Shown one piece after another: positions 55,667 through 63,896 of a stretch of 64,000 nt of DNA (positions are counted from its first letter, which is position 1; the number at the start of each line of letters is the position of its first letter). Location of the stretch: positions 62,001 through 126,000 of the forward strand of contig NZ_JAIZDP010000005.1 in NCBI RefSeq assembly GCF_021554725.1, read 5' to 3'. Below the pieces are notes generated by a model that searched no databases, had not been told where the DNA came from, and saw only the letters and a program-made list of their open reading frames with translations. The position numbers were made by a program, and so were the translations under genes. The stretch is from Sinomonas notoginsengisoli. Its GTDB lineage: Bacteria > Actinomycetota > Actinomycetes > Actinomycetales > Micrococcaceae.

Positions 55667-55708
55667 GGTCGGTGCCTAGCCGCGGTGCTCACGTTGGCGT
55701 GGTCGGCT

Positions 55709-57274
55709 CTACGGCACGACCTGGATGTAGCCCATCATGCCGTGGTCCTCGTGGGCCGCGATGTGGCAATGGAACATCCACCGGCCGGGGTAGTCCGTGA
55801 ACGCCTGGCGCAGGACGACTGTGCCGGGGACGCCGTTGACGGCGTGCGGCACCACCACGGTGTCCTGGCGATGGATGGATGCTGGCGCGGCGCCGTTGAC
55901 ACTCATCACCTGGAACGCGTTGCTGTGCATGTGGAACGGGTGGTCCTCGCCGGTGACGTTGGTGACGGTCCATTCCTCGACGGTGCCGAGCTTCGCCGCG
56001 AGGTCGAAGGTCGGGGAATCCATGCCGAACTGCTTGCCGTTGATGAAGAACTGCGAGGTGGACTCCTCCTCGGACAGCACGACCCGGCGCCTCTGGGCGA
56101 TCGGGGCGCCTGCGAGGTCGGGCTGGGCACCGGCGATCCGGACGTCGGCGGCGGGCAGGGAGGCCGTCGGCGCGCCGCCGATGTCGAGCCGCGCCAGCTG
56201 GGTGTCCGGGTACTGGTCGCCGCCTGGACCGTTGCTGTACGCGAGCGTGCGCAGCACGGCCGAGCCGGCAGTCTGGGAGGCCGTGACGAGGACGTCGAAG
56301 CGCTTGCCCGGGGGCAGCAGGAGCTCGGTGGCGTCAGCCGAGACGGGGAGCGGGTTGCCGTCCTCGGCGACCACGGAGAACCGGTAGCCGTCCAGCCGGA
56401 GGCGGTAGAAGATGTCCGCTCCGAGGTTCGCCACGCGCCACAGTTCGGTCTCTCCCGGCCGCAGGGAGAGGACGGGCCGGAGTTGACCGTTGACGAGTCG
56501 CACAGTGTCCGCGTTCGAGTCGATGGAGGTGTTCGCCGTGTTCTGGACGATCTTCCCCGCGACGTCGATCTGCGCGTCCTTGAGCGCGATCACCCGCTCG
56601 GGGACGTCACGCAGCCCGCCGGGCAGGCCGGTGCGCGAGTCTCCTATGACGATCGCGCCCGAGAGGCCGGCGAGGATCTGGTTCTCGGTATCGGCGGGCA
56701 TGAAGCCGGGCGTCGCGTGCGAGTGGCCGTTCGCCACAGCGTTCGGGTTGGGGCAGGAGGTGCTCATCGCGTGTGAGTGGTACCAGTACGTGCCCTGAGG
56801 ATGGTCGGCCGGGATGCTCAGCCGGTAGGTGTAGGCGGCGCCGGGCGGGATGCAGACCATCGGATTGTCAGAGCTTCCCTCTGGCGAGACGTGGAGCCCG
56901 TGGAAGTGCAGGTTCGTCGCGGTCTGGAGCCGGTTGCGGACGGTGATCGACGCGGTGGTGCCGGGGTCGAGCCGCAGCGTGGGCGCGACGATGGCCCCGG
57001 CGTACGAAGCGCCCCACACGTCCTTGCCCGAGATCGAGAACCGGGTCTTCGCAGGGTCGAGCGTGACCTCCACGCCGGCGGACGCCTCGATGACCGGCGG
57101 CTCCGTCAGCGGCGCGCCGGGGGCCATGCCCCGCTCCTGCTCGGCTGCCGTGAGGGCCTGCGGTGGTGTCGCGATGGCGGCCACCGTACCGCCCGCTGCT
57201 AGAACGACCGCGAGCGTGCCGGCGGCGAGAAGGCGCCGTCGGCTCCGGGGACGGGGGAGGACGGCACGCGGCAT
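55709..57274 (-). CDS. Multicopper oxidase, secreted
   Basis: A 521-residue exported oxidase. The N-terminus has a basic RPRSRRRLLAAG and a hydrophobic signal segment; the paired arginines suggest Tat export but the motif is imperfect. The four copper motifs are NLHFHGLH, WYHSHAMS, HPFHMHSNAF and FHCHIAAHEDHGM, covering the type 1 and trinuclear sites. It could be a ferroxidase, laccase or cuproxidase. GGAG lies seven bases before the ATG. An IdeR/DtxR-like site is 43 bases upstream, favouring an iron-linked role. Confidence 0.92.
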   Translation of the reverse strand: MPRAVLPRPRSRRRLLAAGTLAVVLAAGGTVAAIATPPQALTAAEQERGMAPGAPLTEPPVIEASAGVEVTLDPAKTRFSISGKDVWGASYAGAIVAPTLRLDPGTTASITVRNRLQTATNLHFHGLHVSPEGSSDNPMVCIPPGAAYTYRLSIPADHPQGTYWYHSHAMSTSCPNPNAVANGHSHATPGFMPADTENQILAGLSGAIVIGDSRTGLPGGLRDVPERVIALKDAQIDVAGKIVQNTANTSIDSNADTVRLVNGQLRPVLSLRPGETELWRVANLGADIFYRLRLDGYRFSVVAEDGNPLPVSADATELLLPPGKRFDVLVTASQTAGSAVLRTLAYSNGPGGDQYPDTQLARLDIGGAPTASLPAADVRIAGAQPDLAGAPIAQRRRVVLSEEESTSQFFINGKQFGMDSPTFDLAAKLGTVEEWTVTNVTGEDHPFHMHSNAFQVMSVNGAAPASIHRQDTVVVPHAVNGVPGTVVLRQAFTDYPGRWMFHCHIAAHEDHGMMGYIQVVP

Positions 57275-57316
57275 GGTGAGCTCCAGACTGGAATAGCTAA
57301 CGGAAACATTCCGATA

Positions 57317-57335
57317 TTAGCTTTGCCTAACCTGA
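57317..57335. promoter_or_regulatory. IdeR/DtxR-like iron box upstream of the multicopper oxidase
   Basis: TTAGCTTTGCCTAACCTGA agrees with the IdeR/DtxR consensus at 16 of 19 positions by eye. It lies 43-61 bases upstream of the oxidase start. Next to it are a CGGAA-ACA-TTCCG palindrome (57301-57313) and an AGCTAA/TTAGCT pair (57295, 57317), which could be a second operator. Confidence 0.65.
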
Positions 57336-57425
57336 GCATTGGCTGTGTTTACTCCACGTTTGCCTAACTCACGGGGAACTCCCAGTCAACAAGCCGCAGA
57401 AAAGCGGAGCGGCCACGTCCCCGCG

Positions 57426-58451
57426 TCAGCGCGCGAGCGGCAGCGAGACCTCCATCGTGGTCCCCTCCGCCCCGGTCGAGGCAATGCGCACAGAGCCGCC
57501 ATTGCGGACGGCGATGTCGCGCACGAGCGCGAGACCCAGCCCGAAGCTGCGCTGCCCGCCCGGGGCCTCGCTCCCAGCCCCCGCGTACCGCTCGAACACC
57601 CGTTCCGGTGCTGGTCCCGCGATCCCCGGGCCTGTGTCTGCGACGGTGAGGACCGCCGTCGTCCCTCCCGAGCCGATGGTGACGCCCATCGTGACCCGCC
57701 CGCCGGCAAGGGTGTACTTGAGCGCATTGTCGGCAAGCGCCACGATCACGCGCCGCAGGGCGGCGGGCGCGACGGCGACCGGCACCGCCTCGCCTGAGTC
57801 CTCACAGCTCAGGGCGATGTCCCGCTCACGGGCGATCACGGTGAGGTCGGCCACGACGTCGCGCGCGAGGGCCGTGAGATCCGTGGGCGTCTCGGGGACA
57901 TCCGGTCCGCCGGAGATGCCGTGGAGGAGGTCTTCGATGATCGCGGCAAGTTTCGCGGAATCCGCACGGAGCTCGGCGAGAACTGCTGCGGCTTCACTGT
58001 CCTTGGCGAGGCGCCGCTGGGCGAGCTGGATGCGCGTGTCGATCACCGTCAGCGGCGTGCGCAGCTCGTGGCTCGCGTCCTGGACGAAGGAGCGCTGGAG
58101 CGCAAGCGACTCCCCGAGCGGCTTGACCGCCTGCCGCGCGATCAGCACTCCCACTGTCCCCGCGAGCGCGATCCCGAGCACGCCGCCGACCACAAGCGCG
58201 CCGAACACGTCGACGGAGTCCAGCACAATCTGCGGCTGGCTGCGCTCGAGGTGCGCGATCATCTCGGCCGGCTGGGACTTGGCCCAGACGAACAGCGCCG
58301 CTGCCGCGAGCAGGAGTACGACGACGACCGCCACGGCCGCCGCGATCTGCAGCCCGACCCGCAGGGCAGCCCGCCTGAGGGCCAGCTCGTCCGAGTTGAG
58401 AGGCCGCCGCGCTCGGGCTGTCCCGCGCACTGTGCGCCACCGCGGCGTCAT
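57426..58451 (-). CDS. Sensor histidine kinase
   Basis: A 341-residue membrane kinase: two membrane segments (about residues 32-54 and 82-105) enclosing only about 28 periplasmic residues, then a short linker, the dimerisation/phosphoacceptor helix SFVQDASHELRTPL (His about 126), and the ATPase domain with N box LADNALKYT, G1 box DTGPGIAG and G2 box SFGLGLALV. The tiny external loop suggests sensing in or at the membrane. Its ATG overlaps the response-regulator stop (ATGA), so the two are coupled. Confidence 0.93.
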   Translation of the reverse strand: MTPRWRTVRGTARARRPLNSDELALRRAALRVGLQIAAAVAVVVVLLLAAAALFVWAKSQPAEMIAHLERSQPQIVLDSVDVFGALVVGGVLGIALAGTVGVLIARQAVKPLGESLALQRSFVQDASHELRTPLTVIDTRIQLAQRRLAKDSEAAAVLAELRADSAKLAAIIEDLLHGISGGPDVPETPTDLTALARDVVADLTVIARERDIALSCEDSGEAVPVAVAPAALRRVIVALADNALKYTLAGGRVTMGVTIGSGGTTAVLTVADTGPGIAGPAPERVFERYAGAGSEAPGGQRSFGLGLALVRDIAVRNGGSVRIASTGAEGTTMEVSLPLAR

Positions 58452-59152
58452 TCGAGCCCGCCCAGCTGGTAGCCGAGGCCGTGCACGGTCCTGATCACGC
58501 CCCGGTCCGTCTTCTTCCTGAGGTAGTGCACGTAAGTGTCCACGACACCGGGGGTGTCTGCGGGATCGAATACCGAGCCGAGGAGCTCGGCGCGGGAGTG
58601 GACGCGCGCAGGGTCCGCGGCGAGGCGGGCCAGAAGGGCCGATTCGGCCGCGGAAAGTTCAACCCGGTGCCCGTAGGGCGAGGTGAGGACGCGCGTTCCC
58701 GGGTCGAGGTCCCACGAGCCGACTGCGAGCAGTGCCGAGGTGCCCTCGCCCTCCCGCCGCTCGTAGGTCCGCGTGAGCGCACGGAGCCGTGCGGCGAGCT
58801 CCTCGGAGTCGAAGGGCTTGACGAGGTAGTCGTTGGCTCCGGCGTCGAGGCCCTCGACCTTGTCCGGGACGCTCCCGAGCGCGGTGAGCAGCAGGATCGG
58901 CGCCGTCAGGCCCTTGGCCCGCACCGACTTCACGAGCGAGACCCCGTCCAGGCCGGGGAGCCCGCGGTCCACGACGAGCGCGTCCCACTCCTGCGCCAGG
59001 GCCAGCTCGAGCCCCTCCCGGCCATCCGCGGCGAGCGCCACGTCGAAGTCGTCCTCGAGGAGCGCGGCCACGAGCGGGCCGAGCTGCGGGTCGTCCTCAA
59101 TGAGCAGCACGCGCCGCCTGGTCGGGGGCTCCGTGGGGTCCATGGCTGCCAT
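58448..59152 (-). CDS. OmpR/PhoB-type response regulator
   Basis: A 234-residue regulator. The receiver domain has the acidic pair in LLIEDDPQ, the phosphoacceptor aspartate in LVVDRGLPGLDG, LLTALG and the lysine in LVKPFDSEE. The C-terminal winged helix includes VELSAAESALLARLAADPARVHSR and VDTYVHYLRKKTDRGVIRTVHGLGYQL. ATG at 59152 is used; ATG at 59143 is an alternative. It is transcribed first, then the kinase, then after 151 bases the multicopper oxidase, which it might control. Confidence 0.94.
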   Translation of the reverse strand: MAAMDPTEPPTRRRVLLIEDDPQLGPLVAALLEDDFDVALAADGREGLELALAQEWDALVVDRGLPGLDGVSLVKSVRAKGLTAPILLLTALGSVPDKVEGLDAGANDYLVKPFDSEELAARLRALTRTYERREGEGTSALLAVGSWDLDPGTRVLTSPYGHRVELSAAESALLARLAADPARVHSRAELLGSVFDPADTPGVVDTYVHYLRKKTDRGVIRTVHGLGYQLGGLE

Positions 59153-59234
59153 TGTGCCAACTCGCCTCCGGAAAGCGACTCCCAGTCTCGCCCCAGAGCG
59201 CGGGCCCGAGGGGTGGGCACGAGCGTGGAGCGGA

Positions 59235-59909
59235 TCAGCGAGGGTAGCTATCGACCTCGGCTGGGCCGCGTTCGTCATCGTCGACCCGCGCAGGGGCCGG
59301 CTGCGGCTGTCCTGTCAGCGATGCCTTGCGGCGCCGGCGCAGGATCTCGATGCCGATCGGGATGACGGAGGCAGCGACGATGAGCACCGACAGGATGTCG
59401 ATGTTCTGCGCGATGACATCGACGTGCCCGAGCCACACGCCGAGCAGGGTGATGGACACCGACCAGGCGACTCCGCCAAGCACGTTCCAGCCAAGGAACT
59501 TCCGGTACGGGTAGTGGGCCATGCCCGCGACGAGCGGCACATACGTGCGCACGATCGGCACGAACCGGGCCAGCACGAGGGCGCGCCCGCCGTACCGGCC
59601 GAAGAACTCCTCGGCGCTTGCCAGGTGGCTGAGCTTGAGGACCTTTGCGTCCTCGCGGAACCAGCGCTTCCCCACGAACTTGCCGAGCAGGTACCCGGCC
59701 TGGTCTCCTGCAACGGCGGCGATGGCCACGACCAGGATGAGCACCGGGAGGCTGAGGCCGAGTTGGGCGTGCAGGAGCCCCACGGTGAACAGCAGGGAGT
59801 CGCCGGGCAGGAATGGGAAGAGCAGCCCGGACTCGATGAAGACCAGGAGGGCAACCACGCCGAGGACCCAGGGCCCGGCACCGATCAGGAGGGAGGTTGG
59901 ATCGAGCAT
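59235..59909 (-). CDS. DedA family membrane protein
   Basis: A 224-residue DedA/VTT-domain protein with about five hydrophobic segments. Family signatures are FIESGLLFPFLPGDSLLF near residue 25-42, GDQAGYLLGKFVGKRWF, FFGRYGGRALVLARFVPIVRTYVPLVAGMAHYPYRKF and WSVSITLLGVWLG. DedA proteins are implicated in lipid carrier and membrane homeostasis. The C-terminal ~30 residues are polar. The start is seven bases downstream of the PAP2 gene, and a lipid-phosphate partnership fits. Confidence 0.92.
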   Translation of the reverse strand: MLDPTSLLIGAGPWVLGVVALLVFIESGLLFPFLPGDSLLFTVGLLHAQLGLSLPVLILVVAIAAVAGDQAGYLLGKFVGKRWFREDAKVLKLSHLASAEEFFGRYGGRALVLARFVPIVRTYVPLVAGMAHYPYRKFLGWNVLGGVAWSVSITLLGVWLGHVDVIAQNIDILSVLIVAASVIPIGIEILRRRRKASLTGQPQPAPARVDDDERGPAEVDSYPR

Positions 59910-59916
59910 AGGGGTG

Positions 59917-60660
59917 TCAGCGGCTTTCGAGACGGGTGATGAAGGGCAGCTTCGCGAGCATGGGCGGCGCGAACCGGTTCCAGAGTCCGGACCACAGGAG
60001 GATTCCCGCGATCGAGGCGGGGAACGAGGCGATGACGTCCATCGGGTAGTGCACGCCCACGTAGACGCGCGTCCACGCGACAAAGGCCGAGACGATCAGG
60101 CCCACTACGAGGATCCACGTTCCGGCGCGCGTGTGCCGGAAGAGGAAGTACAGCGCGATGGTCAGCGACACGGCGAAGCACACATGTCCGCTGGGAAAGC
60201 TGTTGGGGTCCATGTCCGGGGAGAGGGGGTTCGCGAGCAGGCTCGAATCCGGGCGATGGCGGTGGATCACGTATTTGAACAGCAGGCTGTAGACCCAGCC
60301 GAAACCGGTGATGCTCACTACGGCGAGCGCGTCCACGGGCGTGCGGCGCACCGCCCAGAGGACCACGAGCAGGAGCACGAGGATCACGATCGCGCCGCGT
60401 GGGCCGAGGATCTGCTCGATCGCCAGCGCAACCGCATTGAACCAGCCGACGTGCTGATTGCTCATCCACTGGTCGATGGCGAGCTCGGAGTTGGTGTAGG
60501 GCGTCGTCGTGGCGGCGAGTCCGATGGCGAGCAGCACGACACTCAGGATGACGGGCACCGCGATCCAATGCCTGAGCGTGGGCAGGCGCAGAAGCCCGCT
60601 GCGGGCCGGCAGGTGGGCCCAGGCCCTAGGCCTGGAGGTCGCATAGTCCGAGGTGGTCAT
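59917..60660 (-). CDS. PAP2-family phosphatase
   Basis: A 247-residue membrane phosphatase of the PAP2 (type 2 phosphatidic acid phosphatase) family with about six membrane segments. The three active-site motifs are present: KYVIHRHRPD, then SFPSGH, then TRVYVGVHYPMD. It may dephosphorylate undecaprenyl pyrophosphate or phosphatidic acid. ATG at 60660 is used (an upstream in-frame start at 60705 would add 15 residues). It precedes dedA by seven bases on the same strand. Confidence 0.92.
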   Translation of the reverse strand: MTTSDYATSRPRAWAHLPARSGLLRLPTLRHWIAVPVILSVVLLAIGLAATTTPYTNSELAIDQWMSNQHVGWFNAVALAIEQILGPRGAIVILVLLLVVLWAVRRTPVDALAVVSITGFGWVYSLLFKYVIHRHRPDSSLLANPLSPDMDPNSFPSGHVCFAVSLTIALYFLFRHTRAGTWILVVGLIVSAFVAWTRVYVGVHYPMDVIASFPASIAGILLWSGLWNRFAPPMLAKLPFITRLESR

Positions 60661-60782
60661 GTGCCTATGGTGCGCCCCTGGGTCTAAGACGGTTCTAAGA
60701 ATCACGCCGTGTCTCGGCCGTTACCCGCTACCGGTACGAGCGTGCCGATTCCTGCATCCTTCGTGACTTGACTCACGAGAAT

Positions 60783-60831
60783 GTTCCGCGCAAGCTGTGA
60801 AGCGGAACGTTCGTGCCGTTTCGAGCGGAAC
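60783..60831. promoter_or_regulatory. HipB operator array, GTTCCGC/GCGGAAC three times
   Basis: The heptamer GTTCCGC occurs at 60783 and its reverse complement GCGGAAC at 60802 and 60825, forming one inverted pair and one direct copy 23 bases on. A TTGACT (60768) with a 17-base spacer to CAAGCT (60791) is a possible promoter, so the first two sites would overlap it. Cooperative autorepression by HipB or HipBA is the likely use. Confidence 0.6.
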
Positions 60832-60870
60832 AGGGTTGCGGTCCGGCTCCTGGGGAAGCGAGGAATCCGT

Positions 60871-61089
60871 ATGGAGCTCCTGAGTCGAGCCATCGCCGCT
60901 GAGGTGAGGCAACGGCGTCGTGCGCTCGGGCTGACGCAGCAGGACCTGGCCGAGCTCGCGGGCGTGAGCGAGCGGTTCGTCCGCTTCGTCGAGCAGGCCA
61001 AGCCAAGCGTCCAGCTCGACGCGCTTGAATCGGTGCTCGGCGCCCTCGGCCTCGAGCTTCGGGTCGCGGCCCGCGGAGGGAGGCCATGA
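60871..61089 (+). CDS. hipB: HipB-type HTH antitoxin
   Basis: A 72-residue Xre-family HTH protein (VRQRRRALGLTQQDLAELAGVSERFVRFVEQAKPSVQL) immediately before hipA. As the antitoxin it should bind and inhibit HipA and repress the operon. ATG at 60871 has GAGGA eight bases upstream. The stop overlaps the hipA start (ATGA), giving tight translational coupling. Confidence 0.9.
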   Translation: MELLSRAIAAEVRQRRRALGLTQQDLAELAGVSERFVRFVEQAKPSVQLDALESVLGALGLELRVAARGGRP

Positions 61090-62336
61090 CCCGGCACCGG
61101 ACCGCGGATGTGTACAAGGGCGGGGTCCTCGCCGCCCGGCTCGAGCGGTTCGAGGGCGGCACCCGCTTTACATACCTGCCCGCCTACGTCGCCTCGGGCG
61201 GAGAGCCCGTGGCCTCGACGCTCCCGATCACCACCCGACCCGTCGTCACTGGTGCCGGCGCGGTCCCGGCATTCTTCACCGGCCTGCTCCCCGAGGGGCG
61301 CCGGCTCGCTTCCCTGCGGCGCGCCGTGAAGACGAGCGCCGATGACGAGTTGGGGCTCCTCATGGCTGCCGGCTCGGACCCTGTGGGCGACGTTCAGATC
61401 GTCCCCCACGGCGAACTCCTGGCGGGCTTGGGCGGCGAGGGGGGCGGGGACGCCCAGAGCGGTGGCGACCAGCACGCCGTTGTGCTCGACGCCCGCCGCA
61501 CCCCGGACTTCGCCGCGCTCGTCGACGACCCCTTGCTCGTGGACCCCAAGGCGCTCGCCGGCGTGCAGGACAAGGTGAGCGCCGGCATGATCTCCCTTCC
61601 GGCAGCCCAGTCCGGGCGGCGGTACATCCTCAAGCTCAACGCTCCCGAGTTCCCCCACGTGGTCGAGAACGAGCACCTCATGTACCGGTACGCGGCCAGG
61701 CTGCGCATTCCGGTGTGCCGGGTCAAGCTCGTGCGGGACGTCGCGGGCCGCGCCGGGCTGCTCGTCGAGCGGTTCGACCGGCCGCCGCAGGCCGAGGGAA
61801 GGGCGGTGTCCCGTCTCGCCGTCGAGGACGGCTCGCAGTTGCTCGGCCTGTATCCCGCGGACAAGTACAACGTCAGCTATGAGGAACTGTGCCGCGCGGT
61901 GGCCGCCCACTGCGCCGCGCCGCTGCCCGCGCTGCGCAGCCTCGCGCTCCAGGGTGCCTTCGCGTGGCTGACCGGCAACGGGGACCTCCACGCGAAGAAC
62001 GTCTCAGTGGTGCAAGGGCTTGCCGTGCCGGGGGAGTGGGGGATTGCCCCTGTGTATGACATCCCCTCGACCGTCCCGTACGGCGACAAATCCCTGGCCC
62101 TGCCGCTCGGGGGCAAGCGCACGGGGATCTCGCGGCGCCACTTCTTGGGTTGGGTTCGGGAGCTCGGCCTCCCCTCCCGGGCAGCAGAGGGGGTGCTCGC
62201 CTCGGCCCTGCGGGCTTCCGGGCCGCTGCTGGAGGACCTTTCCGCGCACGACGGCGGCCCCTCGCCCTTCCTTCCCGGTGTCACCCGGGCGTGGGTCAAG
62301 GAACTGCGGCATCGTCGGCGGCTCATGGAGGGCTGA
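61086..62336 (+). CDS. hipA: HipA-type Ser/Thr kinase toxin
   Basis: A 416-residue HipA: the N-terminal coupler domain (DVYKGGVLAARLERFEGGTRFTYL, FFTGLLPEGRRL) and the kinase core with GVQDKVSAGMIS, YILKLNAPEFPHVVENEHLMYRYAARL, VERFDR, the catalytic loop LTGNGDLHAKN and metal loop APVYDIPSTVPYG. HipA kinases typically phosphorylate aminoacyl-tRNA synthetases and cause persistence. All core motifs look intact, so the toxin is likely active. It is coupled to hipB. A 35-residue Gly/Asp-rich stretch near residues 105-130 is unusual. Confidence 0.92.
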   Translation: MTRHRTADVYKGGVLAARLERFEGGTRFTYLPAYVASGGEPVASTLPITTRPVVTGAGAVPAFFTGLLPEGRRLASLRRAVKTSADDELGLLMAAGSDPVGDVQIVPHGELLAGLGGEGGGDAQSGGDQHAVVLDARRTPDFAALVDDPLLVDPKALAGVQDKVSAGMISLPAAQSGRRYILKLNAPEFPHVVENEHLMYRYAARLRIPVCRVKLVRDVAGRAGLLVERFDRPPQAEGRAVSRLAVEDGSQLLGLYPADKYNVSYEELCRAVAAHCAAPLPALRSLALQGAFAWLTGNGDLHAKNVSVVQGLAVPGEWGIAPVYDIPSTVPYGDKSLALPLGGKRTGISRRHFLGWVRELGLPSRAAEGVLASALRASGPLLEDLSAHDGGPSPFLPGVTRAWVKELRHRRRLMEG

Positions 62337-62406
62337 GGCGGGGCGTTGTTCACAGTCGGTCACACTCTTGGCTGCCGGGCTTGGCCCACCCTTACACTCG
62401 CCAATA

Positions 62407-62510
62407 GGTCATGAGTGCCAGCGCCAAACCCCGGTTTGCTGGCCGGCAACCCTCCGCCGCGGTGGGGTGCCCCGGGTGAAGACCTGGACCGGCGAGAGCC
62501 GCCGGTCAAG
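62407..62510 (+). ncRNA. SAM-IV riboswitch
   Basis: The leader of metY matches the actinobacterial SAM-IV consensus: GGTCATGAGTGCCAGCG at the 5-prime end, GCTGGCCGGCAACCCTCC next, GGTGGGGTGCCCCGGGTGA, and the closing GACC pairing with the opening GGTC. A further GACCGGC/GCCGGTC hairpin (62488-62508) precedes the RBS (AAAGGAG). S-adenosylmethionine binding would reduce expression of the methionine genes downstream. Confidence 0.88.
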
Positions 62511-62531
62511 CGCAGCGCAAAGGAGCTTGCT

Positions 62532-63896
62532 ATGTCCAGCAATCCCCAATGGTCCTTCGAGACTCGCCAGATCCATGTCGGCCAGACTCCGGACTCCGAG
62601 TCGGGCGCCCGTGCCCTCCCGATCTACCAGACCACCTCGTTCGTGTTCCCGAGCGCCGAGAGCGCCGCAGCACGCTTTGCCCTCGCCGAGCTTGAGCCCA
62701 TCTACACCCGGATCGGCAATCCGACCCAGGACGCGGTTGAGCAGCGCATCGCCAGCCTCGAGGGTGGCCTCGCCGGGCTGCTGCTCTCCTCGGGCCAGGC
62801 CGCCACCACGTACTCGATCCTCAACGTCGCAGAGTCGGGGGACCACGTCGTCGCCTCCGCCGCGCTCTACGGGGGCACGTACAACCTGCTCAAGCACACC
62901 TTCGCGAAGTTCGGCGTCGAGGTCACCTTCGTCCAGGACCCGGACAGCCTCGAGGAGTGGACGTCCGCCGTTCGGCCGAACACGAAGGCCTTCTTCGCCG
63001 AATCGATCTCCAATCCGCGCCAGAACGTGCTCGACATCGAGGCTGTCGCGGTGATCGCCCACGGGGCCGGCGTGCCCCTCATCATCGACAACACAGTGGC
63101 GACCCCCTACCTCCTGAACCCGCTCGCGCATGGTGCGGACGTCGTCGTGCATTCCGCGACCAAGTACCTCGGCGGGCATGGGACGGCGATCGCAGGTGTC
63201 ATCGTCGACGGCGGCACGTTCGACTACGCCCAGGATCCCGCGCGCTTCCCGGGATTCAACACTCCGGACGAGAGCTACAACGGTCTCGTGTTCGCGCGCG
63301 ACCTCGGGGTCACCGGGATCCTCGGTGCGAACCTGGCATACATCCTCAAGGCCCGCGTTCAGCTCTTGCGCGACCTCGGCTCGGCCGTGTCCCCGTTCAA
63401 CGCCTTCCTCATCGCGCAGGGCATCGAGACGCTCTCCCTGCGGGTGGAGCGGCACGTCGAGAACGCACAGAAGGTCGCCGAATGGCTCGAGGCGCGTTCT
63501 GACGTCGAGTCGGTCGCCTACGCGGGCCTCGAGTCCAGCCCGTGGTACGCCCTCGGCAAGAAGTACGCCCCGAAGGGCGCAGGCGCCATTGTCTCGTTCG
63601 AGTTGGGCAGCGTCGAGGCGGGCAAGGCTTTCGTGGACGCCCTCACCCTCCACTCCCACGTGGCGAACATCGGTGACGTCCGCTCGCTCGTCATCCACCC
63701 GGCGTCCACCACTCATTCGCAGCTGAGCGAGGACCAGCAGCGCGCCGCGGGCGTGACCCCGGGCCTCGTACGCCTGGCTGTCGGGCTCGAGAATATCGCG
63801 GACATCCTCGCCGACCTCGAGACGGGATTTGCCGCAGCGGGCACGGTGCCGCAGCACACGGAGGGTGCTGGCGCTGTCGCGGAGGCCGTCGCGTGA
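62532..63896 (+). CDS. metY: O-acetylhomoserine aminocarboxypropyltransferase
   Basis: A 454-residue Cys/Met-metabolism PLP enzyme that makes homocysteine from O-acetylhomoserine and sulfide. Motifs: LPIYQTTSFVFPSAESAAARF, YTRIGNPTQDAVEQRIASLEGG, SSGQAATTYSIL, ISNPRQNVLDIEAVA, DNTVATPYLLNPLAHGADVVVHSATKYLGGHG (PLP lysine in the last), and LIHPASTTHSQL. ATG at 62532 has AAAGGAG nine bases upstream and follows a SAM-IV riboswitch, which supports the methionine role. The next gene starts in its stop codon. Confidence 0.95.
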   Translation: MSSNPQWSFETRQIHVGQTPDSESGARALPIYQTTSFVFPSAESAAARFALAELEPIYTRIGNPTQDAVEQRIASLEGGLAGLLLSSGQAATTYSILNVAESGDHVVASAALYGGTYNLLKHTFAKFGVEVTFVQDPDSLEEWTSAVRPNTKAFFAESISNPRQNVLDIEAVAVIAHGAGVPLIIDNTVATPYLLNPLAHGADVVVHSATKYLGGHGTAIAGVIVDGGTFDYAQDPARFPGFNTPDESYNGLVFARDLGVTGILGANLAYILKARVQLLRDLGSAVSPFNAFLIAQGIETLSLRVERHVENAQKVAEWLEARSDVESVAYAGLESSPWYALGKKYAPKGAGAIVSFELGSVEAGKAFVDALTLHSHVANIGDVRSLVIHPASTTHSQLSEDQQRAAGVTPGLVRLAVGLENIADILADLETGFAAAGTVPQHTEGAGAVAEAVA

